Assembly (NCBI RefSeq): GCF_003573695.1
Contig: NC_039364.1
Location: 70,266,256-70,330,255, forward strand
DNA from: Papaver somniferum
Lineage: Eukaryota; Streptophyta; Magnoliopsida; Ranunculales; Papaveraceae
Length of the DNA stretch: 64,000 bases
Direction: 5' to 3'
Of the stretch, positions 25,171 through 34,840 are shown one piece after another. The notes beneath the pieces were generated by a model that worked only from the letters and a program-made list of their open reading frames with translations, was not told where the DNA came from and did not search any database. The position numbers and the translations under genes are program-made. Position 1 is the first letter of the stretch. The number at the start of each line of letters is the position of its first letter.

Positions 25171-26140
25171 TACAATATCCAACAAGGTATTTCGGCCGTT
25201 AGATATCGCCAAATAGACGTCCCTGATTCATAAAGAAAGAATAATTTTTAGATGGAAATTTTGGGTAACCTATGACCCGATTTGCTTTTGTAAAACTTTT
25301 TTTTTTCTGTTACAAAAAATTCCTTCGAGAACTTTCGGTTTACTCTGATCTTGATTAAATTTTTGTCTTTTTAATGATTAGATTATTGAGTGGAACGAGG
25401 TTAAATTTCAGAAATTTGTTTTTTCCCAGCCTTAAATAGTCTCGTAAATTTATTTAAATCACCCCCAACTAATTGGTTTTACATCAAAGATTTTGCCTAA
25501 TCCTCACATCACAAATTTGGAGAACCAGATTATGTATCCATTCAAAGACTTGAAATCAAGATGGAATCTATTCATAGACATCTCATTTATTGATTAAATT
25601 ATCTTCCCAATTTATGTTTGAATCATGCATCCTCTCTTTCTTTTTTTTTGGAAAACATAAATTCTCAAATTTTGTTCCCTCAAACTTTATCAACTAGTTC
25701 CTCTTTAAATTGATCCAGCATCAAATTTAAGTAGAAGAAAAATTGTGACACCAATAATTCATTTTACATTATGAATCTCTAAAACTAGATCAGAGAACTG
25801 GACATTAATAATCCATATAAAAGTCTCGACACATCCGGAATAACCATAGAAAACTTAGTTATAAATCTTATCTTCATTTTTGTTGATCAAGAAGTCATGA
25901 ATACTCCACTCCACGTTCATATGAATCTCAATAGGAGAGAAATATAAAATTACACAAGGATGAGACTTCAGAGAAGTTTAAAAACGTCGTAACCAAAGGG
26001 AAAAGGAGATTTTCGTTTTAATCTGGTACCGGGTGATCCTGAATGTTTATCTCATTATTATGCCTATCTAAAAAATTGGGGACGTCAGTTCAGTGAGATC
26101 TAACGGCCACAATACCTTGTTAGATATAATCAAAATAGGA
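25162..26140. mobile_element. Small DNA element with ~65-bp terminal inverted repeats
   Basis: 25162-25229 and the reverse complement of 26073-26140 share CCTA(C/T)TTT, ATATC(C/T)AACAAGGTATT, GGCCGTTAGAT and GACGTCCC in the same order and spacing. The ~0.85-kb interior is AT-rich and has no convincing gene. Long imperfect inverted repeats suggest a non-autonomous Mutator-like element, but I could not fix a target duplication. Confidence 0.5.
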
Positions 26141-26826
26141 TTTGCCAACGGATTCGCTCTCTTATTAGAAAATCATACGTATACTTATTATTTATAGATT
26201 TTTTTTGTTTTGTTTTATTAACATTTTATCAGTTTTATTAGAAAAAAGATATTCATTTTCTGTAGGTTTTTCTCTTTTGTAAATATTCTTACTTTCAAGC
26301 TGATGGTTTGAGGTTCTTGCTTCATCATCTCTGGATTTTTTTTTATGATCTTCTTTTTTCAACATCCATTTTTCAAAAATAAAAAAATAGAGAATATTGT
26401 TGGTTTTATTTATTATTTTTGAAGCATACCGCTGATTTTATGAGATATCTCAGTCTTAATTTTTTTGAGAAATTATTGCATTTTCTGCAACATTGTAATT
26501 TCAACTATAAGATGTGTCTTTCAACAGATTGGTAAAGCACACCACTTGAAGGTCCTGAACCTATGTAGCACGGATGCGCCTAAATTGGTCACGTGTCTGT
26601 GTCAGATTCGCATCCAACATTTGGACGCGTACGTCTTCGTGTCAGATATGTTGGTGGCGTCACGTGCATATATCACTCAGTACTTTAATATAAATATCTA
26701 CTACAAAATATTGCATTTTTTAATTTATATATTTCATTAGTATATACATATGTTTATTCTTAAAAAATATTTTTTTGTTAATTATCAACAATTTATTAGC
26801 ATTGTTGAGATATTTACGCTCATAAT
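26141..26826. other. AT-rich intergenic sequence
   Basis: No gene is supported. 26560-26660 is a short GC-richer island (AGCACGGATGCG, GTCACGTGTCTGTG). It is followed by AT-rich DNA up to the LINE target site; the pre-insertion sequence resumes at 30624. Confidence 0.5.
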
Positions 26827-26841
26827 ATGTACATTTTAGTG

Positions 26842-29800
26842 AATAAGGGAAGAAGAAAGATTTAACTGAAGTGGTGATGAAGCAAGTTCATAGATACAAG
26901 GAGAGATTTAAGAAAGTGAATGCTCGGAAAAATGATTTGGCAGCTGAGAAAATGGCTGACAATTGGATGCAGGAATTAGTGTTGGTTGAAGTGGACAATA
27001 CTATTCCAGTGGCAATTAGGGGGTGCAGTGAGGAACAATATTGAAGGTTATTAATGGATCTTAAGATTGTTAATTGGAATGTGCGTGGGCTTAATTCGTT
27101 TGATAAAATGAATGCTTTGAGAGAGGTAATTAGAAATCAAAAATGTGATTTATGTTTGGTGCAGGAGACTAAGATAATGAAAATGAGCAGATGGTTGGTG
27201 AAAAAATTATGGTTTGATGATGATTTTGATTGGTTGTATCTTCCTTCAGTGGGGAGTAATGGTAATAGTGGGGGTTGCTTTCAATCTGGAATGTCAACAA
27301 AATTGTGAAGGAAGAAGAGAGGATAGGAGTTAATAATCTTATTGTTGGTTTTCTCTCAAAGGTGAATGGAAGGAAATGGGTTGTATGTAATGTTTATTCT
27401 CCATGTGGCTATAATGAGAGGGAGATGTTTTGGAATGATCTAACTGAAGTCAGAAATTGGTGGAATGGTCCATTATGCTTTGCTGGAGATATGAATGTTG
27501 TAATAGGCGAGGAAGAAAGGAATAGAGGAGAAGGTAAGGCCATAAATAGTGAGTTTCTTAATAACTTTATTCTGCATCATGAGTTGGTGGATTTGCCATT
27601 GGTGGGTGGAGCTTATACTTGGTCTGACGTGCAAGAGGATCCAATTTTTTGCGGGTTAGATAGATTTCTTTTGAGTGTTGATTTTGATTTACTCTTTCCA
27701 GATGCAATTCAGGTGGCACTTGCTAGAGTAATCTCAGACCATGAGCCTCTAATGTTGGTGACTAAACCTAATATTAAGTCTAAACCTTATTTTAAGTTTG
27801 AGAATGGATGGTTGGTGCATAAGGATTTTCTCAAAAATTTGATTGGATGGATCAAATGGAAGAGACTCATAAACTGTTAGTTGAACAATTTGGTGAGAGG
27901 ATGAAGTGTTTGATAAGATTGAAGAATATAAAAGTTATGGAGGCAAGAAAGTGGCAGGTTATTAGTTCAAATAGGGTGACTCAGATACTTCATACTTCCA
28001 TAGAATTGCAAATGCTAGAAATAAGAGAAATACTATAGTTAAACTTGAGGTGGAAGGAGTGGAAAGTTTTGATCAGGACAGTATCAAAGACAATTTGAGA
28101 AGTTACTTTGAGAGTTTATTCTCTGATAAGAATGAGTTTTCTTTTACTTTGGATAATTTACATTTTCCAAGTATTGCTGAGGTGGACAGAGTTGAGTTGG
28201 AAAAGAAGTTTACTGAAGCGGAGATCTTTGATGTGGTGAAGCATTTTGGGAAAAACAAATCCCCAGGTCCAGATGGGTTCTCAATGGAGTTTTACAAGGT
28301 GTGTTGGCCAATCATTAAGACATATTTTATGAACTTGATGGAGGAGTTTTACAAATATGGCTCCTGGGTTGGAGGTTGAATTGTTCATTTATTACTTTAA
28401 TTCCTAAAAAAGAAGATTCTTGTTCTCCTAAGGATTATAAACCATTGAGCTTACTAGCCAGTGCTTATAAGGTGTTATCTAAAGTGTTAGCTAACAGGTT
28501 GAAGAAGTTATGCATAAGCTAGTGTCTGAGTTTCAGGGAGCTTTTATTAAAGGAAAACAAATACTGAATGGTGTGTTAATTGCAGGAGAATGTGTAGATA
28601 GCAGGTTGAAGGCAAAGAAACCAGGAATTTTGTGCAAAATTGACATGGAAAAGGCATTTGACAATGTCAGATGGTGTTCTTTATTGAGAATATTGGAGAA
28701 ACATGGTTTTGGGAGCAAATGGATTTCATGGATAAGGTGGTGTATATCTTCTACAAATATTTTTGTTCTTGTTAATTGACGTTCAACTGAGAAGTTTAAA
28801 CCTTCTAAAGGTTTGAGGCAAAGAGATTCTTTATCTCCCTTTCTGTTTTTGTTAGTGGTGGATATTTTGTCTAAACTTATTGATGATGCAGTTTTGAGGA
28901 AGCATATAACTGGTTTTGAGGTTGTATAAGGGGGTATTATGATTTCACATTTGCAATTTCAGATGATACTCTACTTTTTGTGGATGCTAAAGAGGAAGAG
29001 GTAAGAAGACTGCTGCTTATACTGAATTCTTTTGAGCTTTTGACAGGAATGAAGTTGAATTTGGAGAAGAGCACAATGATAAGTGTAGGAGCAGATGAAG
29101 TAGTGGATTCTTTGGCACTGGAATTGGGTTGTAAGGTGGAGAAACTTCCATTTAAGTATTTAAGGATGCTTATTGGTTCAACTACTAGATGCATTTCAGT
29201 TTGGGATGAAGTTATTAAAAGAATGGAGGTGAAATTAGCTTCTTGGAAGAAGAAATTTCTTTCTAAATATGGGAGGTTGGTTCTTATAAGGAGTTGTTTA
29301 GCAAGCTTAGCTGTGTATTTTCTATCATTAATTCCTTTCCCTGTGTGTGAGGAGAAGAGGCTTAACAAGATTATGAGAAGGTTTTTATGGGATTCAACTG
29401 ATGAAAAGAGGAAAATGAGCTGGATTTCTTGGTTGAAAATTTGTAAACCAAAATCTTTAGGTTGTTTGGGGGTTAAAGATTTGAAGTGTACCAACAAAGC
29501 TCTCAAAGCTAAATGGATATGGAGATATGCAAATGAGAAGAAAGCATTATGGAGGAAGGTGGTTCAGCAAAAACTCAATAATGGTGAAGAAGTTTGTTTA
29601 CCTTTTAATGATGATTCTGCTTAGGGGAGAAGTAACTGGAAAGGGATTTTGAAGTCAACTGATTTCATGGAGGAACATGTAAGTTTTAAACTGAACAATG
29701 GGCATTCTATAAGATTTTGGCTTGATAATTGGAGTAATACTGGTACTTTGAGGTCTAAATATCCTGCAATTTATAAAGTATGCAGTAGAAAGAATGCATC

Positions 29801-30608
29801 TTTGTCTGACATGATTGTGGATGGGAGATTGCATTGTCAGGTCAGGAGAAGGCTTTATCATTATGAACAGTTGGAATGGGACTTATTATGTAATGAATTA
29901 GGACATGTACATGGGATGAATGGGGAAGCAGATGTTGTGGAGATTATGGGAGGATTTTCAGTCAAGAAGTGTTATGATTTATTAGTTCAGGAGGATGTTG
30001 TTTGTGACTTTAGTAAGTTTTTGTGGAAAAATGGTATTCCTCTAAAGGTGAGCTTCTTAATTTGCGCAATATTTCATGATTCATTGCGAACATATGCTAT
30101 GCTCAGTCACAGAGGTATGCCCTTTGATGATGTCAGATGTTCTTTATGTAAAGGGGAGGAGGAAACTACAGATCATCTTATGCTCAGATGTCCTTTTGAA
30201 GTTAAGGTATGGTCTTATTTCATCAAGGCTTTTCAGATCTCTTGGGTTTTTCCTGACACAGTTAAGAAAATTTTTGAATCTTGGAGGATGAATAATTTGA
30301 AAGGAAGGTGTAAACAAGTTTGGTGGAAGGTAATATATGCAGTGCATTGGCAACTTTGGAAAGAAAGAAATAACAGGGCTTTGGGGGGAAGAGCTAGAGA
30401 TACAGATGAGGTGATAATGCTCATTAAGCAGACTATTGTGCTTTGGTTTTTTGATAGGGATGTTTTCAAAGAAATTACTGTAAATCAAGTTATATTTCAT
30501 TGGGAAACAGTTTTGCATATGTGATTTGTAGAATTCTCCCTATCTTTTTCTTTGTATACTTTGTAAATACTTTTTCTTTAATATAACATTCCCTTTCAAA
30601 AAAAAAAA
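26842..30608 (+). mobile_element. L1-type LINE, 5'-truncated
   Basis: A perfect 15-bp target duplication, ATGTACATTTTAGTG, lies at 26827-26841 and 30609-30623. The element ends in an A-tract. The insert begins in an open stretch upstream of ORF2 (26842-27050, possibly the end of ORF1) and contains a complete but broken ORF2, ending about 85 bases before the poly(A). The perfect duplication suggests relatively recent insertion compared with the number of frame breaks. Confidence 0.9.
27054..30524 (+). pseudogene. LINE ORF2: endonuclease, reverse transcriptase, zf-RVT, broken
   Basis: The apurinic endonuclease domain starts at the ATG (IVNWNVRGLNS at 27066) and includes FAGDMNVV (~27480) and SDHEPL (~27739). 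The RT domain has SPGPDGFSMEFYK (~28262), KIDMEKAFDNVRW (~28637) and the catalytic box near 28950-28970. A zf-RVT-type C-terminus (SLCKGEEETTDHLMLRCPF) lies at about 30139-30198. Breaks: a frameshift near 27275-27308, stops or shifts near 27880, 28038 and 28379, a stop at 28777-28779, a one-base deletion in the (F/Y)ADD box near 28959, and a TAG at 29622-29624. The protein cannot be made whole; it is an L1-clade copy that is now inert. Confidence 0.85.
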
Positions 30609-30623
30609 ATGTACATTTTAGTG

Positions 30624-30883
30624 GGAAGTATCACTACTCTTGTAATGTGTTGGTATCCTAATTTTTTGAGAATTTGTTCGAGTTCGTGTTTGCATCGTGC
30701 CCTGTGACTCGTGTCTGCATCAGTATTACCGGTCCTGAAAGCTCATGGTTCCTTTGGACTGGTAAAAGAATTCTTAAAATAGTCAAAACTTTTATATTAA
30801 GGTTGTGCTTGTAAATTCTGAAGAATATCTCTGAAGATGAGATAAGGTTTCTCGAAGCATAAGAAGCCACGAAACACAATCCA
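30624..30883. other. Upstream region of the PAM68-like gene
   Basis: This host sequence was split by the LINE. It holds GTTCGTGTTTGCATCGTG, the promoter region and a TATA box at its end; no gene is seen. Confidence 0.4.
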
Positions 30884-30891
30884 TATAAAAG
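30884..30891 (+). promoter_or_regulatory. TATA box of the PAM68-like gene
   Basis: TATAAAAG lies 46 bases before the ATG, which would give a very short 5' leader of about 15 bases. Placement is plausible but unproven. Confidence 0.5.
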
Positions 30892-30929
30892 AAGCCATCT
30901 CCAATTTGACACAAACTCTGTAGTTACTA

Positions 30930-31529
30930 ATGGAGTCCTGCCCTTTATCAAGAATTCTACCCTTTACATCTTCTTCAACATTCCGTATAAAGAATAAATC
31001 TCAAGCTAGATTCATGTGTGGTTCTCAAACATCATCCTTCTTATTACAACCAAATCTACAACTCTCAGCTGCTTTTAGAAGCCCAAAAGGATTTGGTTCT
31101 TCTCCAAAGAAAATTAAGAAGAAAAACAACATTGGTGAGTTAAAACCAGAGAGGTTAAATGAAAATGATTATGATGATGAAGTAGAAGAAGAAGAAGAAG
31201 ATCATGAAGATGTAATTCCCGAAATTATAACAAATAGAATGATGACTAGAATGGGGATATCAGTGGGAATTCCATTGTTCATTGGCTTATTGTTTTTCCC
31301 GTTCTTTTATTATCTGAAGGTTGTGTTAAAACTTGATATACCAACATGGGTGCCATTTATTGTATCATTTTTCTTCTTTGGCTCAGCTTTATTAGGTGTT
31401 AGTTATGGAATTGTTTCTTCAAGTTGGGATCCAATGAGAGAAGGTTCCCTCTTAGGTTGGAATGAAGCAAGAAGGAATTGGCCTGTGTTTTGGCAATCTT
31501 TATGGGGTGGAAGATCGGTTAATAAGTAG
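30930..31529 (+). CDS. Chloroplast PAM68-like membrane protein (DUF3464 family)
   Basis: This is an intact, single-exon frame of 199 residues. Residues 1-50 are Ser/Arg-rich with few acidic residues, as in a chloroplast transit peptide. A basic KKIKKKN patch lies at 60-66 and an acidic run EVEEEEEDHED at 84-94. Two hydrophobic segments follow at about 111-133 (SVGIPLFIGLLFFPFFYYLK) and 138-162. The conserved tail SSSWDPMREGSLLGWNEA lies at 163-180, ending with NWPVFWQSLW. That tail and the paired membrane segments are diagnostic of the PAM68 family, whose characterised members assist photosystem II and thylakoid complex assembly. This particular branch (like Arabidopsis PAM68-like proteins) is less well characterised. 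The LINE inserted about 275 bases upstream of its TATA box. It is the best host gene in the window. Confidence 0.92.
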   Translation: MESCPLSRILPFTSSSTFRIKNKSQARFMCGSQTSSFLLQPNLQLSAAFRSPKGFGSSPKKIKKKNNIGELKPERLNENDYDDEVEEEEEDHEDVIPEIITNRMMTRMGISVGIPLFIGLLFFPFFYYLKVVLKLDIPTWVPFIVSFFFFGSALLGVSYGIVSSSWDPMREGSLLGWNEARRNWPVFWQSLWGGRSVNK

Positions 31530-32085
31530 AGACGGAAAAAACTAATTAATAGTTCTGAATGGTGAGGGCGAGTGTGACTGTGAGAAGGGAAATTGAAATT
31601 TGAGGTAATTTAATGTAATTTTTCTTCCGCAGTTCCCGTTATCAAGGAAAACATTTTGTATTTTTGTTTTGTTTTTTGTTTTGATAAGAATAACATTTCT
31701 AGCGTTAGTCTTTCACTCCTTATTCACGAGCATTTGATATAAGAGATAACTGTACATTAAGGTGGAAGTGAAGCCTAGACGTTACATGTTGGCCAATTAG
31801 AAGTTTTGGAACTTCACAAGTGCAGTCTGTTATTTTGCGAGAGTAGGCATGCAACCAAGATGAACAGTAGCTGAAGTTCGAGTCTATAATATTTTTCATG
31901 ACATGCATGAAAGTACACATCTCATCTCTTCGAATTCTTGAGAGAGTTTTCCAATTAAATTACAGAACTATAGATGTCTCAATTGTAGTTTTTAATAGTC
32001 AAGTACGCTCTGAGGTTCAGTTTATAGAAGCCATGCAAAGTCAAAGACTTAGCCTTGTGCAGTTGAAATAGCAGGTTCTAGACTT
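31530..32085. other. Intergenic region between convergent genes
   Basis: It holds the 3' untranslated regions of the PAM68-like gene (ends T-rich near 31680) and of the DIM1-like gene. No further gene is seen. Confidence 0.5.
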
Positions 32086-33291
32086 CTAGTAACGGTACTT
32101 TGTGGAGTAGTCTTTAGGTGCAATCACCAGACCTCGACCTTTCCGGGCCCCACGATAAACAGTCTCAATGATGTCGATGAACTCCTGCTTGTCCTTGAGT
32201 GCCCAGTTGATCTTGTTGTTTCCAGTTCCCAAATCAATCATAATGTGTTTGTTAGGGAAAAAGAACATGACTGTTGATGGGTCGTAAAGCTCATACATGG
32301 TGTTGAAATCAGGCACTTCAGTGATGTCGACTAGATAGATCACAGCAAAATTCTTTATTGTCTCAGCAACTGAAGACAGTACCTCATCCATCTGCAAAAA
32401 GTCCAATATATAATTTCCAGTCAGATTATACCCTTTGTATATATGCATGTCAAAAATGTTGCATGCTTCAAGTGATTGAAGTTTTCCACAAATAAAGTGG
32501 AGCAGCATGTCTATGACATGTTAAAAATGATAAGCACCAAAATGCAGCAAACTTTAGAAACTTCATTTTACATGACCTTCAGTAAACTGATGACGGTGAT
32601 TTTTTTTGGTAGCCTCAGAATCGAAGTAACATCGAAGCAAACAGCCGTATTTCAAAATCAACAGTGTTGAATTTTCCATATAGTAGATCGTCCCAAATTT
32701 ACAAAGAATCAAAATTAAGTTGCCAAAAACAATTTATATATTTTCTTTTGGGATAAATCTGTCAATAACTTTTTCCTTACCAGTCTATCCATTCAGCTGA
32801 AAAAGTTCACAAGGAAATTCATCAGCACTGAAAATTTGATGTTTTCCAACATGTATCTTGAGGAAGATTTTCAGTTTAGATTCCAATAAAACAAGACAGT
32901 TTAGCTTTCACTAGTCAGAACTATGATTTTCAAATTTACTTTTATGAACAAACAAGTTGCTTTTTGAAGTCATGGAGTGACCAAAACGCACTCTCACTCT
33001 CAAATTGCCAACCACTAATTGATCAAGGCATGTCAAACATACTGTATGATGATTTAAAGAATAAACAGCCTAAAATTGACAAAACATTCAAAAGGCATAC
33101 ATGAAAATAAGAAAACCCTAGTAACAAGATTTTACAAGACTGAATAGAAATAATAATTTGCGATAGAAAGAATACCTGCATGCAACTCTCATCCCAGTCA
33201 TGACCGAATCTAATAACAACAAGTCGTTCCTCCTCAGCAAGGATGGCTTGATCCACAGCCCAACCAGAGTGCAAGTGAGGAAGTAAGACAT
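32086..33291 (-). pseudogene. DIM1/YLS8-like U5 snRNP thioredoxin-fold protein, damaged
   Basis: There are two exons. Exon 1 ends at 33176 (GCAG|GTATT donor). Exon 2 runs 32391-32086 after a TTTTTGCAG acceptor and ends in the family's invariant KDYSTKYRY. The joined frame covers almost the whole 142-residue family: LLPHLHSGWAVDQAI, VVIRFGHDWDESCMQ, NFAVIYLVDITEVPDF, IETVYRGARKGRGLV. DIM1 is an essential spliceosomal protein and is nearly invariant. Here the normal start ATGTCTTAC (33291-33283) is followed by a 4-base loss, so the first three codons are out of frame with the rest. The protein also has Pro for Arg in MFFF-(R)-NKH and one Asn missing from the GNNNK loop. An ATG at 33352 is in frame with the body and would give an extended N-terminus. 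I favour a decaying duplicate. Confidence 0.75.
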
Positions 33292-33352
33292 CTTTTTTTC
33301 CCTTTTCCTTCCTACAAACCCTAGCAACACAATTAAGTGTCTGAAATTTCAA

Positions 33353-33858
33353 TTTTATACCAACAAATCAATAGGCTCCACAACACAATTACGTAGGTGT
33401 TTTAAAATGCTTTCCGATGGTATAAAGTTTACGAATATCCATTGCATAATTTGAGAGATAAATTATTTCTAAATTTTGCAAATTATTATAAATAAGGGTA
33501 TAGTCGCAAAAATTATTTAAAAATACTCTCTTCTCCTCCTTGTCTTAAGAATTGGGCAAACTACAACCAGATCATCTAATTTGGGATTGAGGGAGTATGC
33601 AATGTAATGGATATGTACTGTACCCGCTCTTTCCTATGGGTCTGGTATTAAAAAGAAAAGTATAAATTAACATGCAATCCCATTTTTAGTGGGCTTTTGG
33701 CGCTCTAGTCCATTCCCCAAAGCTTAGGACGCTCTAGTCCAAATATCCCCGTGTTTTACAGTCTCGTCCAAATCTTGACGAGTTAGTTTAAATTCTTCAT
33801 GATCCAGCAATTTCCAATTTTTAAGTATTCCAGAATTGACCTTCCATCGATTCAGTAT
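33353..33858. other. Region between the DIM1-like gene and the Mutator-like element
   Basis: No coding frame is seen. GCGCTCTAGTCCATTCCCC and GCTCTAGTCCAAATATCCCC (33698-33766) are two similar short units. The left end of the Mutator-like element should lie in or near this block, but I could not match it to an inverted copy near 62 kb. Confidence 0.35.
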
Positions 33859-33979
33859 TTATATATAGCTTTTTGAATTGATTTTTTTTTATCTGAGATT
33901 GAGAGAGAGAGCGAGACAGAGATATTTTGGAGGCGATTAATCAGATTTCAATCATTTCTGCAACATATTTCAATCTTAG
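33859..33979 (+). promoter_or_regulatory. Putative promoter and leader exon of the MULE transposase
   Basis: TTATATATAG at 33859-33868 is a TATA-like box. It is followed by a GA-rich leader (GAGAGAGAGAGCGAGACAGAG) and a strong donor CTTAG|GTAAGTTT (GT at 33980). The intron would run to before the coding start near 34840 and contains the MITE. Confidence 0.4.
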
Positions 33980-34089
33980 GTAAGTTTTATATCTGTAATT
34001 GCTTATTCTCTTACTGATTTTCTTACTGATTTCATTGGTTAATTTGTTTATTTCTTACTGATTTTGAATTTTTTGAATGCATGATATGA

Positions 34090-34478
34090 GAGCAAGTCTT
34101 ATGGTGGAAGAGTTCCATCTTCTTCCACGCCACCTCAGCATTTGGAACCGTGGATAGAAGTGCAAGTGTAGTGGTGGAATAATGAAAACGCTATTCTTAA
34201 TAGCGCTAAAAAAACGCTATTAAGAATAGCGTTTTTTTCTCAGCCGTTAGATTTCAACAACTCATCCTAAATCTACGGAAAAAAAAAACGCTATTCTTAA
34301 TAACGTTTTCTTAACGCTATTCTTATTGGCATTCAGATGGATTCCACGAACCCTTCCACGAAACGGTGGAACCTTGCTTGGATTTTTTGTGGAAACCCCA
34401 ACTTGGAAGCCATTAGACTTGACATTCCATGGTTTTTCCACACTTGGAATAGGTTGGATTCCACCATAATACTTGCTC
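34090..34478. mobile_element. 389-bp MITE with TGA target duplication
   Basis: The 20-bp terminal inverted repeats read GAGCAAGT(C/A)TTATGGTGGAA, with one mismatch. Each end is flanked by TGA (34087-34089 and 34479-34481). The 3-bp duplication suggests a PIF/Harbinger (Tourist-like) origin, though that family prefers TWA. Inside, AACGCTATTCTTAATAGCG and its inverse form a strong hairpin at 34187-34238, with partial copies at 34287-34325. It has no gene and sits in the leader intron of the MULE transposase. Confidence 0.8.
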
Positions 34479-34840
34479 TGAATACGATCTGTTACATGTT
34501 GTTGATTATGATCTTGTTTGTAATTTTGTTATTTCTTAGCTTTTGATTATCCTGATTTATTGTTTTTAATTTTGATTTTTTGTTTTATCGTTGCATGATA
34601 TGAAATCAAACCGATGTATGATTGTATACTACAGATTTATTCATATATGTGGTCTAATAACACTCTGAATCTTATATCTCCGATTAACCGATGAAGTATT
34701 TTGATTTAGCTTTACTGTTATTTGATGTTTTTTCTTCGATTAAGTGTGTACTTTCCTATAAATTGTTTATGTTTTAGGTTATTTCAAAACTGAAAATGTG
34801 ATTTGAAGCTTCAAATGTTTATTATTATCACTTTTGTAAT

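Noticed and set aside
28937..29506. 189-codon minus-strand frame
   Set aside because: It is a shadow of the LINE reverse transcriptase on the plus strand.
30144..30518. 124-codon minus-strand frame
   Set aside because: It is a shadow of the LINE zf-RVT region.
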